DNA of 33,792 bases from an uncultured Prevotella sp. (GCA_934217675.1 CAKQCV010000024.1:1-33792), one strand, 5' to 3'. Shown: positions 8,085-16,602, numbered from the stretch's first letter. The notes: generated by a model not told the origin, from the letters alone. Numbers and translations are program-made.

Positions 8085-10097
8085 ATGACAAAGGAACAAT
8101 TTGCAGAAGAAATAAGAATAGGTATTCCTGACACTTTGCCAGAGTTGATGCCATATGATACTAATATCAATCATGCCCCAAAACGCAAGGATATATTGAC
8201 AGCTGATGAAAAGCGATTAGCATTGCGTAATGCCTTGCGTTATTTTCCAAAGCATTTACACGATAAACTTGCGTCGGAGTTTATGGAAGAGCTGCACAAA
8301 TACGGAAGAATTTATATGTATCGTTATCGTCCGCAATATGAGATGTATGCCCGTCCTATAGATGAATATCCGCATAAATCAGAACAGGCTGCGGCTATAA
8401 TGCTTATGATTCAGAATAATCTGAATCCGGCAGTTGCTCAACATCCTCATGAGTTGATTATATACGGTGGTAATGGAGCAATATTCCAAAATTGGGCACA
8501 GTATCGCTTAACCATGAAGTACCTGAGCGAGATGACTGATGAACAGACTCTTGTTATGTATTCAGGACACCCACTTGGACTGTTCCCATCGCATAAAGAT
8601 GCTCCACGTGTGGTCGTTACCAATGGTATGGTTATTCCTAATTATTCAAAACCTGATGATTGGGAACGGATGAATGCACTTGGTGTCAGTCAGTATGGAC
8701 AGATGACAGCTGGTTCATATATGTATATTGGTCCGCAAGGTATAGTTCATGGAACAACTATAACCGTGTTGAATGCTGCCCGTAAGCAAATGAAGAAAGA
8801 CGGAAACTGTAATGATATTCACGGAATGCTTTTCGTTTCATCGGGACTTGGGGGTATGTCTGGTGCACAGCCTAAAGCCGGAAATATAGCTGGTGTGGTT
8901 AGTGTAGTGGCAGAGATTAACCCACTTGCAGCTCAAAAACGTTATGACCAGGGATGGGTGGATGAACTGCATGATAATCTTGATGAACTTATTCCTGCGA
9001 TACGCATAGCAGTTCAGAAGAAGCGTACGGTGAGTATGGCATACGTTGGTAATATCGTTGACTTGTGGGAAAGACTTGCCGATGAGAATATACATGTTGA
9101 TTTGGGTAGTGACCAAACTTCACTTCATAATCCATGGGCAGGAGGATATTATCCTGTTGGACTTTCGCTTGATGAATCAAAGCGCTTGATGGCAGATGAA
9201 CCAGATAAGTTCCGAGAGCTTGTACAGGTGTCGTTACGCCGACAGGTAGCAGCCATAAACCGTCTTACAGAAAAAGGTATGTATTTCTTTGATTATGGCA
9301 ATGCTTTCTTACTTCAGTCAAAACGAGCAGGTGCTGATATTCTGAAAGACGATGGTAGCTTCAAATATCCTTCTTATGTGCAGGATATAATGGGACCAAT
9401 GTTCTTTGATTATGGTTTCGGCCCGTTCCGTTGGGTATGCACATCTGGTGATCCCAAAGATCTTGCTGTTACGGATCGTATTGCCGAAGAGGTTATGACG
9501 CAAATCATGAAACATGCTCCAGAAGAAATACAGGGACAGATGGCAGACAACATTCATTGGATTCATGAGGCAGGTAGGAATCATCTTGTTGTAGGCTCTC
9601 AGGCACGTATTCTTTATGCTGACTGTGAGGGACGCACAAAAATAGCGCTTGCTTTCAATGAAGCTGTAAAGAATGGAGAGATATCAAAGCCTGTAGTTTT
9701 AGGAAGAGACCATCATGATGTATCTGGAACAGATTCACCTTTCCGTGAAACGAGCAATATATATGACGGTTCACAGTTCTGTGCTGATATGGCAATACAG
9801 AATGTTATTGGCGATTCATTCCGTGGTGCCACTTGGGTGTCAATACATAATGGTGGCGGAGTAGGCTGGGGAGAAGTCGTAAATGGTGGCTTCGGCATGG
9901 TTGTTGACGGAAGTGACGATTCTGCTCGGCATATTCGTGAAATGCTGTTTTGGGATGTGAATAACGGAATTGCTCGCCGCAGTTGGGCACGAAATGAAGG
10001 TTCAATAAGTAGTATAGAGCGTGAGATGTTGCGCACTCCAGGTTTGCAGGTTACAATGCCAAATCTTGTTGACGATGAACTGATAAATAAATTTTAA
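8085..10097 (+). CDS. hutU: Urocanate hydratase (long type)
   Basis: Urocanase hydrates urocanate to 4-imidazolone-5-propionate using tightly bound NAD+. Family motifs are clear: YGGNGAIFQNWAQY (127-140), GQMTAGSYMYIGPQGI (205-220), SSGLGGMSGAQ (252-262) and FRWVCTSGDP (448-457). At 670 residues it is about 110 longer than the common bacterial enzymes and close to animal UROC1. The segment GSQARILYAD (504-513) stands where I recall the short bacterial family having a cysteine-containing RIC[W] signature. I chose the ATG at 8085 rather than the in-frame GTG at 8079 because the methionine is two codons later and nothing favours the GTG. The 88-bp gap from ftcD contains only a weak 7-bp hairpin (8000-8029). 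Confidence 0.95.
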   Translation: MTKEQFAEEIRIGIPDTLPELMPYDTNINHAPKRKDILTADEKRLALRNALRYFPKHLHDKLASEFMEELHKYGRIYMYRYRPQYEMYARPIDEYPHKSEQAAAIMLMIQNNLNPAVAQHPHELIIYGGNGAIFQNWAQYRLTMKYLSEMTDEQTLVMYSGHPLGLFPSHKDAPRVVVTNGMVIPNYSKPDDWERMNALGVSQYGQMTAGSYMYIGPQGIVHGTTITVLNAARKQMKKDGNCNDIHGMLFVSSGLGGMSGAQPKAGNIAGVVSVVAEINPLAAQKRYDQGWVDELHDNLDELIPAIRIAVQKKRTVSMAYVGNIVDLWERLADENIHVDLGSDQTSLHNPWAGGYYPVGLSLDESKRLMADEPDKFRELVQVSLRRQVAAINRLTEKGMYFFDYGNAFLLQSKRAGADILKDDGSFKYPSYVQDIMGPMFFDYGFGPFRWVCTSGDPKDLAVTDRIAEEVMTQIMKHAPEEIQGQMADNIHWIHEAGRNHLVVGSQARILYADCEGRTKIALAFNEAVKNGEISKPVVLGRDHHDVSGTDSPFRETSNIYDGSQFCADMAIQNVIGDSFRGATWVSIHNGGGVGWGEVVNGGFGMVVDGSDDSARHIREMLFWDVNNGIARRSWARNEGSISSIEREMLRTPGLQVTMPNLVDDELINKF

Positions 10098-10110
10098 TAC
10101 AGCAAATACT

Positions 10111-11592
10111 ATGATACATAAAATTTCAGCAGAACACCTTAGTATAGAGCATATAGGTGAGATTATATATAAGGGATACAAGTTAGAGTTGAGCGATGAT
10201 GCTCGTAGTCGGATTGTGCGTTGTCGTGAGTATCTTGATAAAAAAATTGCCGAGACAACAACTCCCGTATATGGAGTTACAACAGGTTTTGGTTCGCTTT
10301 GTAACGTTTCGGTAGGTGCCGACCAATTGGCACAGCTTCAGATAAACTTAATGATGTCACATGCTTGTGGCGTTGGCGATAGAGTGCCTAATGATATTGT
10401 AAAAATCATGATGCTCCTAAAGATACAGTCTTTGAGTTATGGTTTTTCTGGCTGTAAACTTGATACTGTTGAGAGGCTTATTGATTTTTTCAACAATGAC
10501 ATATATCCTATTGTATATATGCAAGGTTCTCTTGGTGCTTCTGGTGATCTTGTGCCGTTGGCACATCTTTCTTTGCCTCTTGTCGGACTTGGTGAGGTTG
10601 AATATAAAGGAAAAGTTATGACAGGAGCACAGATATTGAAAAGTAAACGCTGGAAACCAATACAGTTGGGATCAAAAGAAGGACTTGCATTGCTGAACGG
10701 TACACAGAATATGAGTGCCTTTGCCGTATGGGCATTACTTAAAGGTATAAGTCTGTGTGATTGGGCAGACAAGATTGCTGCAATGTCGCTTGATGCTTAC
10801 TATGGGCTATTGTCGCCATTCACGAAAGCTGTACATGTGGTTCGTCCGCATAAAGGACAACTCTCCACTGCTGCCCATATGCAGGAACTTCTTGATGGAA
10901 GCGAAATTGCACAGAAATCAAAGTCATATGTGCAAGATCCATATTCATTCCGTTGTATACCTCAAGTGCATGGAGCTGCTAAAGATACGCTTGAATATGT
11001 TAAGTCTGTAATAGATACAGAAGTTAATTCTGCTACAGACAATCCTACGGTTTGTCCTGATGAGGATTTGATAATCTCTGCCGGTAATTTCCATGGTGAG
11101 CCGATAGCCTTGCCTATGGACTTTTTATCGATAGGCTTGAGTGAACTTGCTAATATTTCAGAGCGACGTATATATAAGCTTGTTTCTGGAACACGTGGGT
11201 TGCCAAGCTTCCTTGTTGCAAACCCAGGAGTAAATAGTGGTTTTATGATAACACAGTATACGGCTGCCTCTGTTGTTAGCTTGAACAAGAGCTTGTGCAC
11301 ACCGTCATCAGTTGATAGTATTCCGTCTTCCCAGGGACAAGAAGACCATGTAAGTATGGGAGCAAATGCTGCGATAAAATTATACAAGGTAGTGCTTAAT
11401 GTGGAGAGAGTGCTTGCCATAGAACTTTTTAATGCTGCTCAGGCTCTTGATTTTCGTAGACCTTTGAAGTCTTCACCTGCAGTAGAGGCAATATATGAGA
11501 AATATAGAAAAATTGTTCCTTTTATAGTGAACGACGAGGTGATGTATCCGCATATACAGCATTCTATAGAATTTTTGAGAGATAACGAATAG
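10111..11592 (+). CDS. hutH: Histidine ammonia-lyase
   Basis: Histidase removes ammonia from L-histidine to form urocanate, the first step of the pathway. The 493-residue length is typical. The Ala-Ser-Gly triad that cyclises into the MIO electrophile is at 143-145 within GSLGASGDLVPLAHLSLPL. The N-terminal PVYGVTTGFG (residues 52-61) carries the active-site tyrosine at 54. The conserved SSQGQEDHVSMG loop lies near the C-terminus. The gene begins 13 bp after hutU, so both should be on one transcript. A short perfect hairpin (11585-11592 with 11601-11608) overlaps its stop codon. Confidence 0.96.
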   Translation: MIHKISAEHLSIEHIGEIIYKGYKLELSDDARSRIVRCREYLDKKIAETTTPVYGVTTGFGSLCNVSVGADQLAQLQINLMMSHACGVGDRVPNDIVKIMMLLKIQSLSYGFSGCKLDTVERLIDFFNNDIYPIVYMQGSLGASGDLVPLAHLSLPLVGLGEVEYKGKVMTGAQILKSKRWKPIQLGSKEGLALLNGTQNMSAFAVWALLKGISLCDWADKIAAMSLDAYYGLLSPFTKAVHVVRPHKGQLSTAAHMQELLDGSEIAQKSKSYVQDPYSFRCIPQVHGAAKDTLEYVKSVIDTEVNSATDNPTVCPDEDLIISAGNFHGEPIALPMDFLSIGLSELANISERRIYKLVSGTRGLPSFLVANPGVNSGFMITQYTAASVVSLNKSLCTPSSVDSIPSSQGQEDHVSMGANAAIKLYKVVLNVERVLAIELFNAAQALDFRRPLKSSPAVEAIYEKYRKIVPFIVNDEVMYPHIQHSIEFLRDNE

Positions 11593-11626
11593 AAATATAG
11601 CTATTCGTATAGATTGAATAACTTTT

Positions 11627-11705
11627 ACGGTTCATGCAACACGAACATTTCTTATACATCTTTATTATGTGTTGAGGCTATTCGAGTTGTATGAGCCGTT
11701 TTTTT
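11627..11705 (+). terminator. Terminator-like hairpin between hutH and hutI
   Basis: Arms 11627-11640 and 11686-11699 form a 14-bp stem in RNA, with twelve Watson-Crick pairs and two G-U pairs, enclosing a 45-nt loop. The descending arm runs directly into seven Ts (11699-11705). This is the architecture of an intrinsic terminator with a large loop, sitting 35 nt after hutH and 25 nt before hutI. It could trim transcription of hutI, act as a regulated attenuator, or end the main transcript with hutI expressed separately. No -7 TAnnTTTG element is visible between it and hutI. Confidence 0.62.
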
Positions 11706-11729
11706 ATAATTTCGTTGATTGTTAAGCTT

Positions 11730-12971
11730 ATGAGATTATTGATAACAAATATTGGGTTTCTTGCCGGATTGGATGATTTATGCAAGCCATGTCTATGTGG
11801 TAAAGATATGCAGCACTATGTTGTATTGAAAAAAGCATGGCTGCTTGTTGACGACTCCAGATTTAAAGATTGGGGACTAATGTCAGAGATACCGTCTGGC
11901 GGTATATCTGCAGATAAAGTATTTGATGCAAAAGGTGGTGCTTTATTGCCTTCGTGGTGTGATTCGCATACACATATTGTTTATGCAGGAAGTCGTGAAG
12001 GAGAGTTCGTTGATAAAATCTGTGGACTTAGTTATGCAGAAATAGCAAAGCGGGGTGGAGGAATCCTTAATTCTGCAGATTTGTTGCACAGTCTTTCTGA
12101 GGATGAACTTTATACCAGTGCTATGCATCGTGTAGATGAGATAATCAGCAAAGGTACTGGATGCGTAGAAATAAAAAGCGGATATGGATTAAATGTGAGG
12201 GATGAACTTAAAATGTTGCGTGTGATAAAGCGCATAAAGGAATCATCACCTATAAAAGTTAAATCAACATTTCTTGGGGCACATGCTGTAGGTAGAGGAT
12301 ATTCACAGTCTGATTATGTTGATATTGTCGTTAATGAAATGATACCGGAGGTTGGTAAGGAACAACTTGCAGATTATGTTGACGTGTTTTGTGATGATGG
12401 CTTTTTTACTGTGTCTGAAACTTCTCGTATTCTTGAAGCAGCAAGTAAATGGGATATGAAGCCGAAGATACATGCAGATGAGCTTGCATCATCAGGTGGT
12501 GTAGAAGTAGGTGTGCAGTATGAGGCATTGTCAGTTGATCACCTTGAAAGTATGACAGAAGAAGAAATTGAGCTTTTACGTGGCACAAATACCATACCTA
12601 CAGTTTTGCCAGGCACGTCTTTCTTCTTGAACCTTCCGTATGCAAAAGCTCGGCAAATGGTTGATGCTGGTCTTGCTGTAGCCATAGCAAGTGATTATAA
12701 TCCGGGCTCAACACCTTCTGGTGATATGAAATTTATCGTATCGTTGGCATGTATAAAACTTAGACTGTTGCCCGTAGAAGCTCTTAATGCTGCGACAATA
12801 AATTCAGCATGTGCTATGGGAGAAAGTAAAGATTATGGCAGCATTGCAAAAGGAAAAATTGCGAATTTCTTTATAACAGAACCAATATCGTCGGTAGATT
12901 ATGTGCCTTATGCATATACATCGCCAATCATAAAGAATGTATTCCTTTCTGGAAAAGAAATAATGTTATGA
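11730..12971 (+). CDS. hutI: Imidazolonepropionase
   Basis: This amidohydrolase-superfamily enzyme opens 4-imidazolone-5-propionate to N-formimino-L-glutamate. The metal-binding HTH motif is at residues 80-82 (DSHTHIVYAG). Other family blocks are EIKSGYGL, STFLGAHAVGRGY, KIHADEL, SVDHLESM and ASDYNPGSTPSG. Starting at 11730 gives 413 residues, the usual family length. An in-frame upstream ATG at 11691 lies inside the second arm of the preceding hairpin and would add 13 hydrophobic residues absent from the family, so I rejected it. The gene ends 8 bp from the convergent regulator gene, leaving no room for a separate terminator. Confidence 0.94.
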   Translation: MRLLITNIGFLAGLDDLCKPCLCGKDMQHYVVLKKAWLLVDDSRFKDWGLMSEIPSGGISADKVFDAKGGALLPSWCDSHTHIVYAGSREGEFVDKICGLSYAEIAKRGGGILNSADLLHSLSEDELYTSAMHRVDEIISKGTGCVEIKSGYGLNVRDELKMLRVIKRIKESSPIKVKSTFLGAHAVGRGYSQSDYVDIVVNEMIPEVGKEQLADYVDVFCDDGFFTVSETSRILEAASKWDMKPKIHADELASSGGVEVGVQYEALSVDHLESMTEEEIELLRGTNTIPTVLPGTSFFLNLPYAKARQMVDAGLAVAIASDYNPGSTPSGDMKFIVSLACIKLRLLPVEALNAATINSACAMGESKDYGSIAKGKIANFFITEPISSVDYVPYAYTSPIIKNVFLSGKEIML

Positions 12972-12979
12972 TACTTTGG

Positions 12980-14077
12980 TTAAGTGCCAATATTGTCTTT
13001 TCTCCATTTTGCTGGTGATATTCCTTCATGTAGCGAGAACACTTTAGAAAAATAAGAAGCAGAAGTGAATCCAACGCTATACGCAATATCTTCAAGTTTT
13101 TTTTCCGGCATGTTTTGCATTCTGCGTTTTGCTTCGGCAAGACGTAGTTTGCAAATCCATACACTGAAACTTACCTCATATTTTTCGTTTATGTGGTAAG
13201 ATAGATAACTTTTATTGGTTCCAATAATAGCGGCAAGATCTTCTATCGTGAATTGTTTTGAAAGGTATTCTTTTGTCTTGAGCCATGTTTCAAGCTTTTC
13301 CTCTATTGGAGTTTTGTTTATTTGTTTCTCCGATTCTTTTCCTTTCATTCCTTCGATGTCTGTGTCGGCTACGGATAATTTCCCGTAAGGTCTTGAAAAG
13401 TTTATGAAGCTGGCAGCTATATACAGATTCAAAGAAATCACATAAAACTGGTACATCCAATTAATGTAGATGTTTCCAAACATTGTTATGATGGCAATAC
13501 ACCACGATGCGCACAACATAAAAATACTTCTTTTTATCCATTTTGCAAAGTGTTGCATATCATCCGTAAAGTAGTTTTCAAGCACTTTTTTGTTATATGA
13601 GTTCTGCTTGCAGAAGCTGTAAACAAACCTTATTATATAAGCTACGAGAAAAGCCAGTGATATTAATATTAAGGCATTTCGATATTTTGTTGTAATGTTT
13701 AAGCTTGCAGCAGAGGCAATAATTATTGTAATTGCCAATAAAGTCAAGTCAAGCACCAGGCGTCGTCTTGTTATATAGTTTTTGTTAAGCAAAACGCAGT
13801 AGGCATAGCACAGCAGCAAGTCTTCTATATAAAATAGCACAATATCTGTGCTCGCAATATAATAGTTGAATTGTGTCCAGTCATTATTGGTTAGAATGCA
13901 CCATGCAAACAAATTTATAGCCATAGTGGCAAATGCCAGTGACAAAAGCCTTTTCGCTGTTCTGTATGGCTTGTATTCTTTGTCAGAAGGCGATTTTATA
14001 AGTGCGATGAATATCGAAATGGTGAGATATACCATTCCTGTGCATTTAATTAATTCTGCAAAATATTGTTCAAGCAT
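12980..14077 (-). CDS. Membrane protein with C-terminal AraC-type DNA-binding domain
   Basis: The 365-residue product has about seven hydrophobic segments (roughly 10-28, 45-62, 77-97, 107-124, 134-155, 183-202, 207-226). A polar linker follows, then an AraC/XylS helix-turn-helix domain (about 265-360: FTIEDLAAIIGTNKSYLSYH, and LEDIAYSVGFTSASYFSKVF). This architecture, a membrane sensor tied directly to a DNA-binding domain, is common in Prevotella-like genomes. The ligand and targets are unknown. It is convergent with hutI and divergent from the polysaccharide operon, so either could be a target; the hut operon otherwise has no linked regulator. Confidence 0.88.
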   Translation of the reverse strand: MLEQYFAELIKCTGMVYLTISIFIALIKSPSDKEYKPYRTAKRLLSLAFATMAINLFAWCILTNNDWTQFNYYIASTDIVLFYIEDLLLCYAYCVLLNKNYITRRRLVLDLTLLAITIIIASAASLNITTKYRNALILISLAFLVAYIIRFVYSFCKQNSYNKKVLENYFTDDMQHFAKWIKRSIFMLCASWCIAIITMFGNIYINWMYQFYVISLNLYIAASFINFSRPYGKLSVADTDIEGMKGKESEKQINKTPIEEKLETWLKTKEYLSKQFTIEDLAAIIGTNKSYLSYHINEKYEVSFSVWICKLRLAEAKRRMQNMPEKKLEDIAYSVGFTSASYFSKVFSLHEGISPAKWRKDNIGT

Positions 14078-14156
14078 ATTAAATCCTTATTGTATTTACA
14101 TAGTAATAGCGACATTGATTTATTGTCTATTTGCTATATTAGACGTCTATAAAATG

Positions 14157-14189
14157 CAAATGTAGTCATTTTATATGATAAAATGTCAA
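14157..14189 (-). promoter_or_regulatory. Promoter of the membrane AraC-type regulator
   Basis: On the minus strand, -7 TACATTTG (14164-14157) is preceded by TTG (14189-14187) at 22 bp. Transcription would start near 14151, about 73 nt before the ATG at 14077. Confidence 0.6.
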
Positions 14190-14190
14190 G

Positions 14191-14219
14191 CTTGTAAAAA
14201 TAGAATATGTTTTTACAAG
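14191..14219. repeat. Perfect 10-bp inverted repeat, operator-like
   Basis: CTTGTAAAAA (14191-14200) and TTTTTACAAG (14210-14219) are perfect complements separated by 9 nt. The element lies just upstream of the regulator's -33 box and abuts a plus-strand TAATTTTG (14220-14227). It is therefore well placed as a binding site between two divergent promoters. No T-run follows it, so it does not look like a terminator. Confidence 0.5.
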
Positions 14220-14273
14220 TAATTTTGTTTCAAACTTTTTCTTTTTTTTAAAGAAGAAGTTCAACCTGTTTTG

Positions 14274-14281
14274 TAATTTTG
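14274..14281 (+). promoter_or_regulatory. Distal -7 element upstream of the polysaccharide operon
   Basis: TAATTTTG matches TAnnTTTG; an identical octamer occurs at 14220-14227. No good -33 box is seen for either. A transcript from here would start near 14287 and run straight into the hairpin at 14353-14394. The 366-bp gap 14078-14443 holds these elements, the inverted repeat and that hairpin, but no gene. Confidence 0.4.
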
Positions 14282-14352
14282 CAACAAATCAATAATACTA
14301 TTTCACAACACAGAACTTCAATATAAACAAAAACTAATTCTATATGTTACAT

Positions 14353-14394
14353 TGAGAGCTTGCCGGTATGGTGGGCTCTCATGTCGTTTTTTTT
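14353..14394 (+). terminator. Intrinsic terminator inside the leader of the polysaccharide operon
   Basis: TGAGAGC (14353-14359) pairs perfectly with GCTCTCA (14375-14381); a bulged C-A/T-G extension adds two pairs, and inner CC/GG pairing is possible. A run of eight Ts (14387-14394) begins five nt after the stem. It lies upstream of the first glycosyltransferase gene and downstream of the distal promoter, so it would terminate or attenuate that transcript, or end a small RNA of about 105 nt. Confidence 0.6.
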
Positions 14395-14407
14395 CTATAA
14401 TATTAAA

Positions 14408-14438
14408 TTGTAGATAAGAGAAATTTTATGTACATTTG
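14408..14438 (+). promoter_or_regulatory. Proximal promoter of the polysaccharide operon
   Basis: TTG (14408-14410) and TACATTTG (14431-14438) are spaced by 20 bp, a good consensus match followed by CA. Transcription should start at about 14443-14446, coinciding with the ATG at 14444. The message would be leaderless or nearly so. Confidence 0.6.
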
Positions 14439-14443
14439 CAACT

Positions 14444-15499
14444 ATGAGGATATATTTTTATCATACAGAGAATACACAATATATATATGGGGAATGGGAA
14501 AAAGGAAATTTTCCGGGGCATTTCCTATATGGTGCCACGCATCTCATAGACCATGGCATAGAAATGATAATGCATAAGCATCGTGATTTTTCAAATAGAT
14601 TTGTTGCCGCACTCTATGTGTTGTTTCAGATACTGAAAAATTACAGAAAAATAGATGCTGTTTATGCTACACATTATAAATATCTTGAGATTGTTATTTT
14701 TCTTCGTGCATTGAAGCTGTTTGGCAAACCAATTGTCATTTGGCATCACCAACCCATAATCACTCCCCACAAAAAATGGCGTGAATGGCTTGGTAGACTG
14801 TTCTATTGCGGTATTGACGATATGTTTTTCTTTTCGCAGAAATTGTATGATGATTCATTGAAGACGAAAAAAGCACGCACAGAAAGAATGCATGTTGGGC
14901 ATTGGGGAGCCGATCTTGATTTCTATAGCCGTATAATGCGTGAACATCCTGTTGCTAATCATAAAGGTTTCATTTCTACTGGCAGAGAGCGTCGTGACAT
15001 GAAAACTCTTGTCGGAGCATTCAATCAGTCTGATGCTCCTTTGGATATTTATTTAAACAAGAGCAATTGTGGAATAAATTATGAAAATATGTTTCGCGAT
15101 ATGGAAGTACACGACAATGTAAAAGTACATTTTATGTCGGGATACCAACAAGCGAATCTAAGTACAAAAGTTTACAGTTCGGCATGTGTCGTAATATGTT
15201 GCCTGGAAACGAAGTATACTGTTGGACTGACTACTGTTGTTGAGGCTCTCGCCTTCGGACTACCCGTTATATGCAGCAGAAATCCCCAAATTCCTATTGA
15301 TTTTGATAAAGATGGATGTGGAATATCTGTACCTTATTATGATGTGGAAGGATGGGTGAAGGCAATACGCTATATTCAGGAGCACCCTGATGAGGCACAG
15401 CAGATGGGAATGCGAGCACGCCAGCTTGCAGAGCAGATGTATAATGACCGTCGTTGTGCAGAAGAAGTGGCACAGGTATTAAAGAAATATGAACGATGA
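14444..15499 (+). CDS. GT-B fold glycosyltransferase, GT4-like
   Basis: The 351-residue protein begins MRIYFYHTEN, a typical buried first strand. Its C-terminal half carries the GT4-type donor-binding region (TTVVEALAFGLPVICSRNP, about 263-281), with a conserved glutamate before the ALAFGLPVI loop. It has no signal peptide and should work at the cytoplasmic face of the inner membrane, adding a sugar from an activated donor to a lipid-linked glycan. Sugar and acceptor cannot be read from the sequence. It is the first gene of a three-gene plus-strand unit and its stop overlaps the next start by 4 bp (ATGA). Confidence 0.82.
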   Translation: MRIYFYHTENTQYIYGEWEKGNFPGHFLYGATHLIDHGIEMIMHKHRDFSNRFVAALYVLFQILKNYRKIDAVYATHYKYLEIVIFLRALKLFGKPIVIWHHQPIITPHKKWREWLGRLFYCGIDDMFFFSQKLYDDSLKTKKARTERMHVGHWGADLDFYSRIMREHPVANHKGFISTGRERRDMKTLVGAFNQSDAPLDIYLNKSNCGINYENMFRDMEVHDNVKVHFMSGYQQANLSTKVYSSACVVICCLETKYTVGLTTVVEALAFGLPVICSRNPQIPIDFDKDGCGISVPYYDVEGWVKAIRYIQEHPDEAQQMGMRARQLAEQMYNDRRCAEEVAQVLKKYER

Positions 15500-16596
15500 A
15501 AAAACGTGTATTCCATATTATTTCGCATTTCGATCTTGGTGGTGCGGAGCGTGTGGCTGCTAATATAGCAAAGTCGGGTAACGAGGCTTTCGAATACCAT
15601 ATAGTGGAAATCTTAAGAGGTAAATCAGAATTTACCGAAGGTTTCCTGGCAGAACTTCGTTCGGCAGGAGTGCTTTGCCACCGCTCGTGGATGCCCGATT
15701 TCCGTTTCCATTTCATGGCAGAAAGAATTGCGGCAATGCTTTTTCCGTTTCGCTTCTTGTATATATGGTTGCGTTATCATCCCGATGTGATACATTCCCA
15801 TACCGAAACACCAGATATGTGTCTGTGGGCTTTTTTCAGATTGTTCCCATGGTTGCAGCACAGATGTCGTATAGTGAGAACTATACACAACACCTGTTTG
15901 TGGACAGGACTAAAGCACTTTGGCGAGAAAGTGGAACAATTTTTTCAGAATAACGGTGCAAACGTGGCAATATCTCAGTCTGTGCTTGACTGTTATGCAA
16001 GTGCATATTCTTCACATCCCCCCATTGTTTACAATGGCGTGCCTGAAGTAAATCAGAAAGTGTTTGTCGGATTGAATAAAGACAAGATAAATGTTCTGTT
16101 TGCCGGGCGGTTTGATGAGCAGAAAGGAATCTCACACCTTATTTATATTATAAAGCATTTGCAAGATATGCCACAGTATCATTTCTATGTGGTAGGCGGA
16201 GGAAAGTTGCAGCCTATGGTTGACGCTGCTCTTGCCCATATTTCCAATGTTTCTTTATATAAACCAATATTCGGAATATCTAGATACCTTGCTTCTTTTG
16301 ACTATATGCTTATGCCATCAGAGTTTGAAGGACTGCCACTCATGTCTGTCGAAGCTTCGTTTGCCGGACTACCAGTGATATGCAGCGACTGTAAAGGATT
16401 GAACGAGACCATGCCGTCTGACTGGTCTTTAATGGCGCACGGAAACAGTCATGAAGAATATATGAATATCTTCCGTAACATAATTCCTCATGCTGATAGA
16501 AAAGAACTTGCTACAGAAGCCTATAACTTTGTCAGACAGCGTTTCTCTATCAAAAATATGCAGAAGGGTTATGAGAGTATTTATAATAATGATTAG
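15496..16596 (+). CDS. GT4-family glycosyltransferase
   Basis: This 366-residue protein has the N-terminal acceptor-domain signature HFDLGGAERVAANIAK. In the middle is HSHTETPDM, and in the C-terminal donor domain are VLFAGRFDEQKGISHLI and MPSEFEGLPLMSVEASFAGLPVI (the E-x7-E type motif). These are hallmarks of retaining GT4 enzymes that build capsule, exopolysaccharide or O-antigen units. Translational coupling to the previous gene is likely because of the 4-bp overlap. The sugar specificity is unknown. Confidence 0.9.
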   Translation: MKKRVFHIISHFDLGGAERVAANIAKSGNEAFEYHIVEILRGKSEFTEGFLAELRSAGVLCHRSWMPDFRFHFMAERIAAMLFPFRFLYIWLRYHPDVIHSHTETPDMCLWAFFRLFPWLQHRCRIVRTIHNTCLWTGLKHFGEKVEQFFQNNGANVAISQSVLDCYASAYSSHPPIVYNGVPEVNQKVFVGLNKDKINVLFAGRFDEQKGISHLIYIIKHLQDMPQYHFYVVGGGKLQPMVDAALAHISNVSLYKPIFGISRYLASFDYMLMPSEFEGLPLMSVEASFAGLPVICSDCKGLNETMPSDWSLMAHGNSHEEYMNIFRNIIPHADRKELATEAYNFVRQRFSIKNMQKGYESIYNND

Positions 16597-16602
16597 CTAA
16601 TA

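Noticed and set aside
11691..11729. Earlier ATG for hutI
   Set aside because: It lies in the stem of the terminator-like hairpin and adds residues absent from the family.
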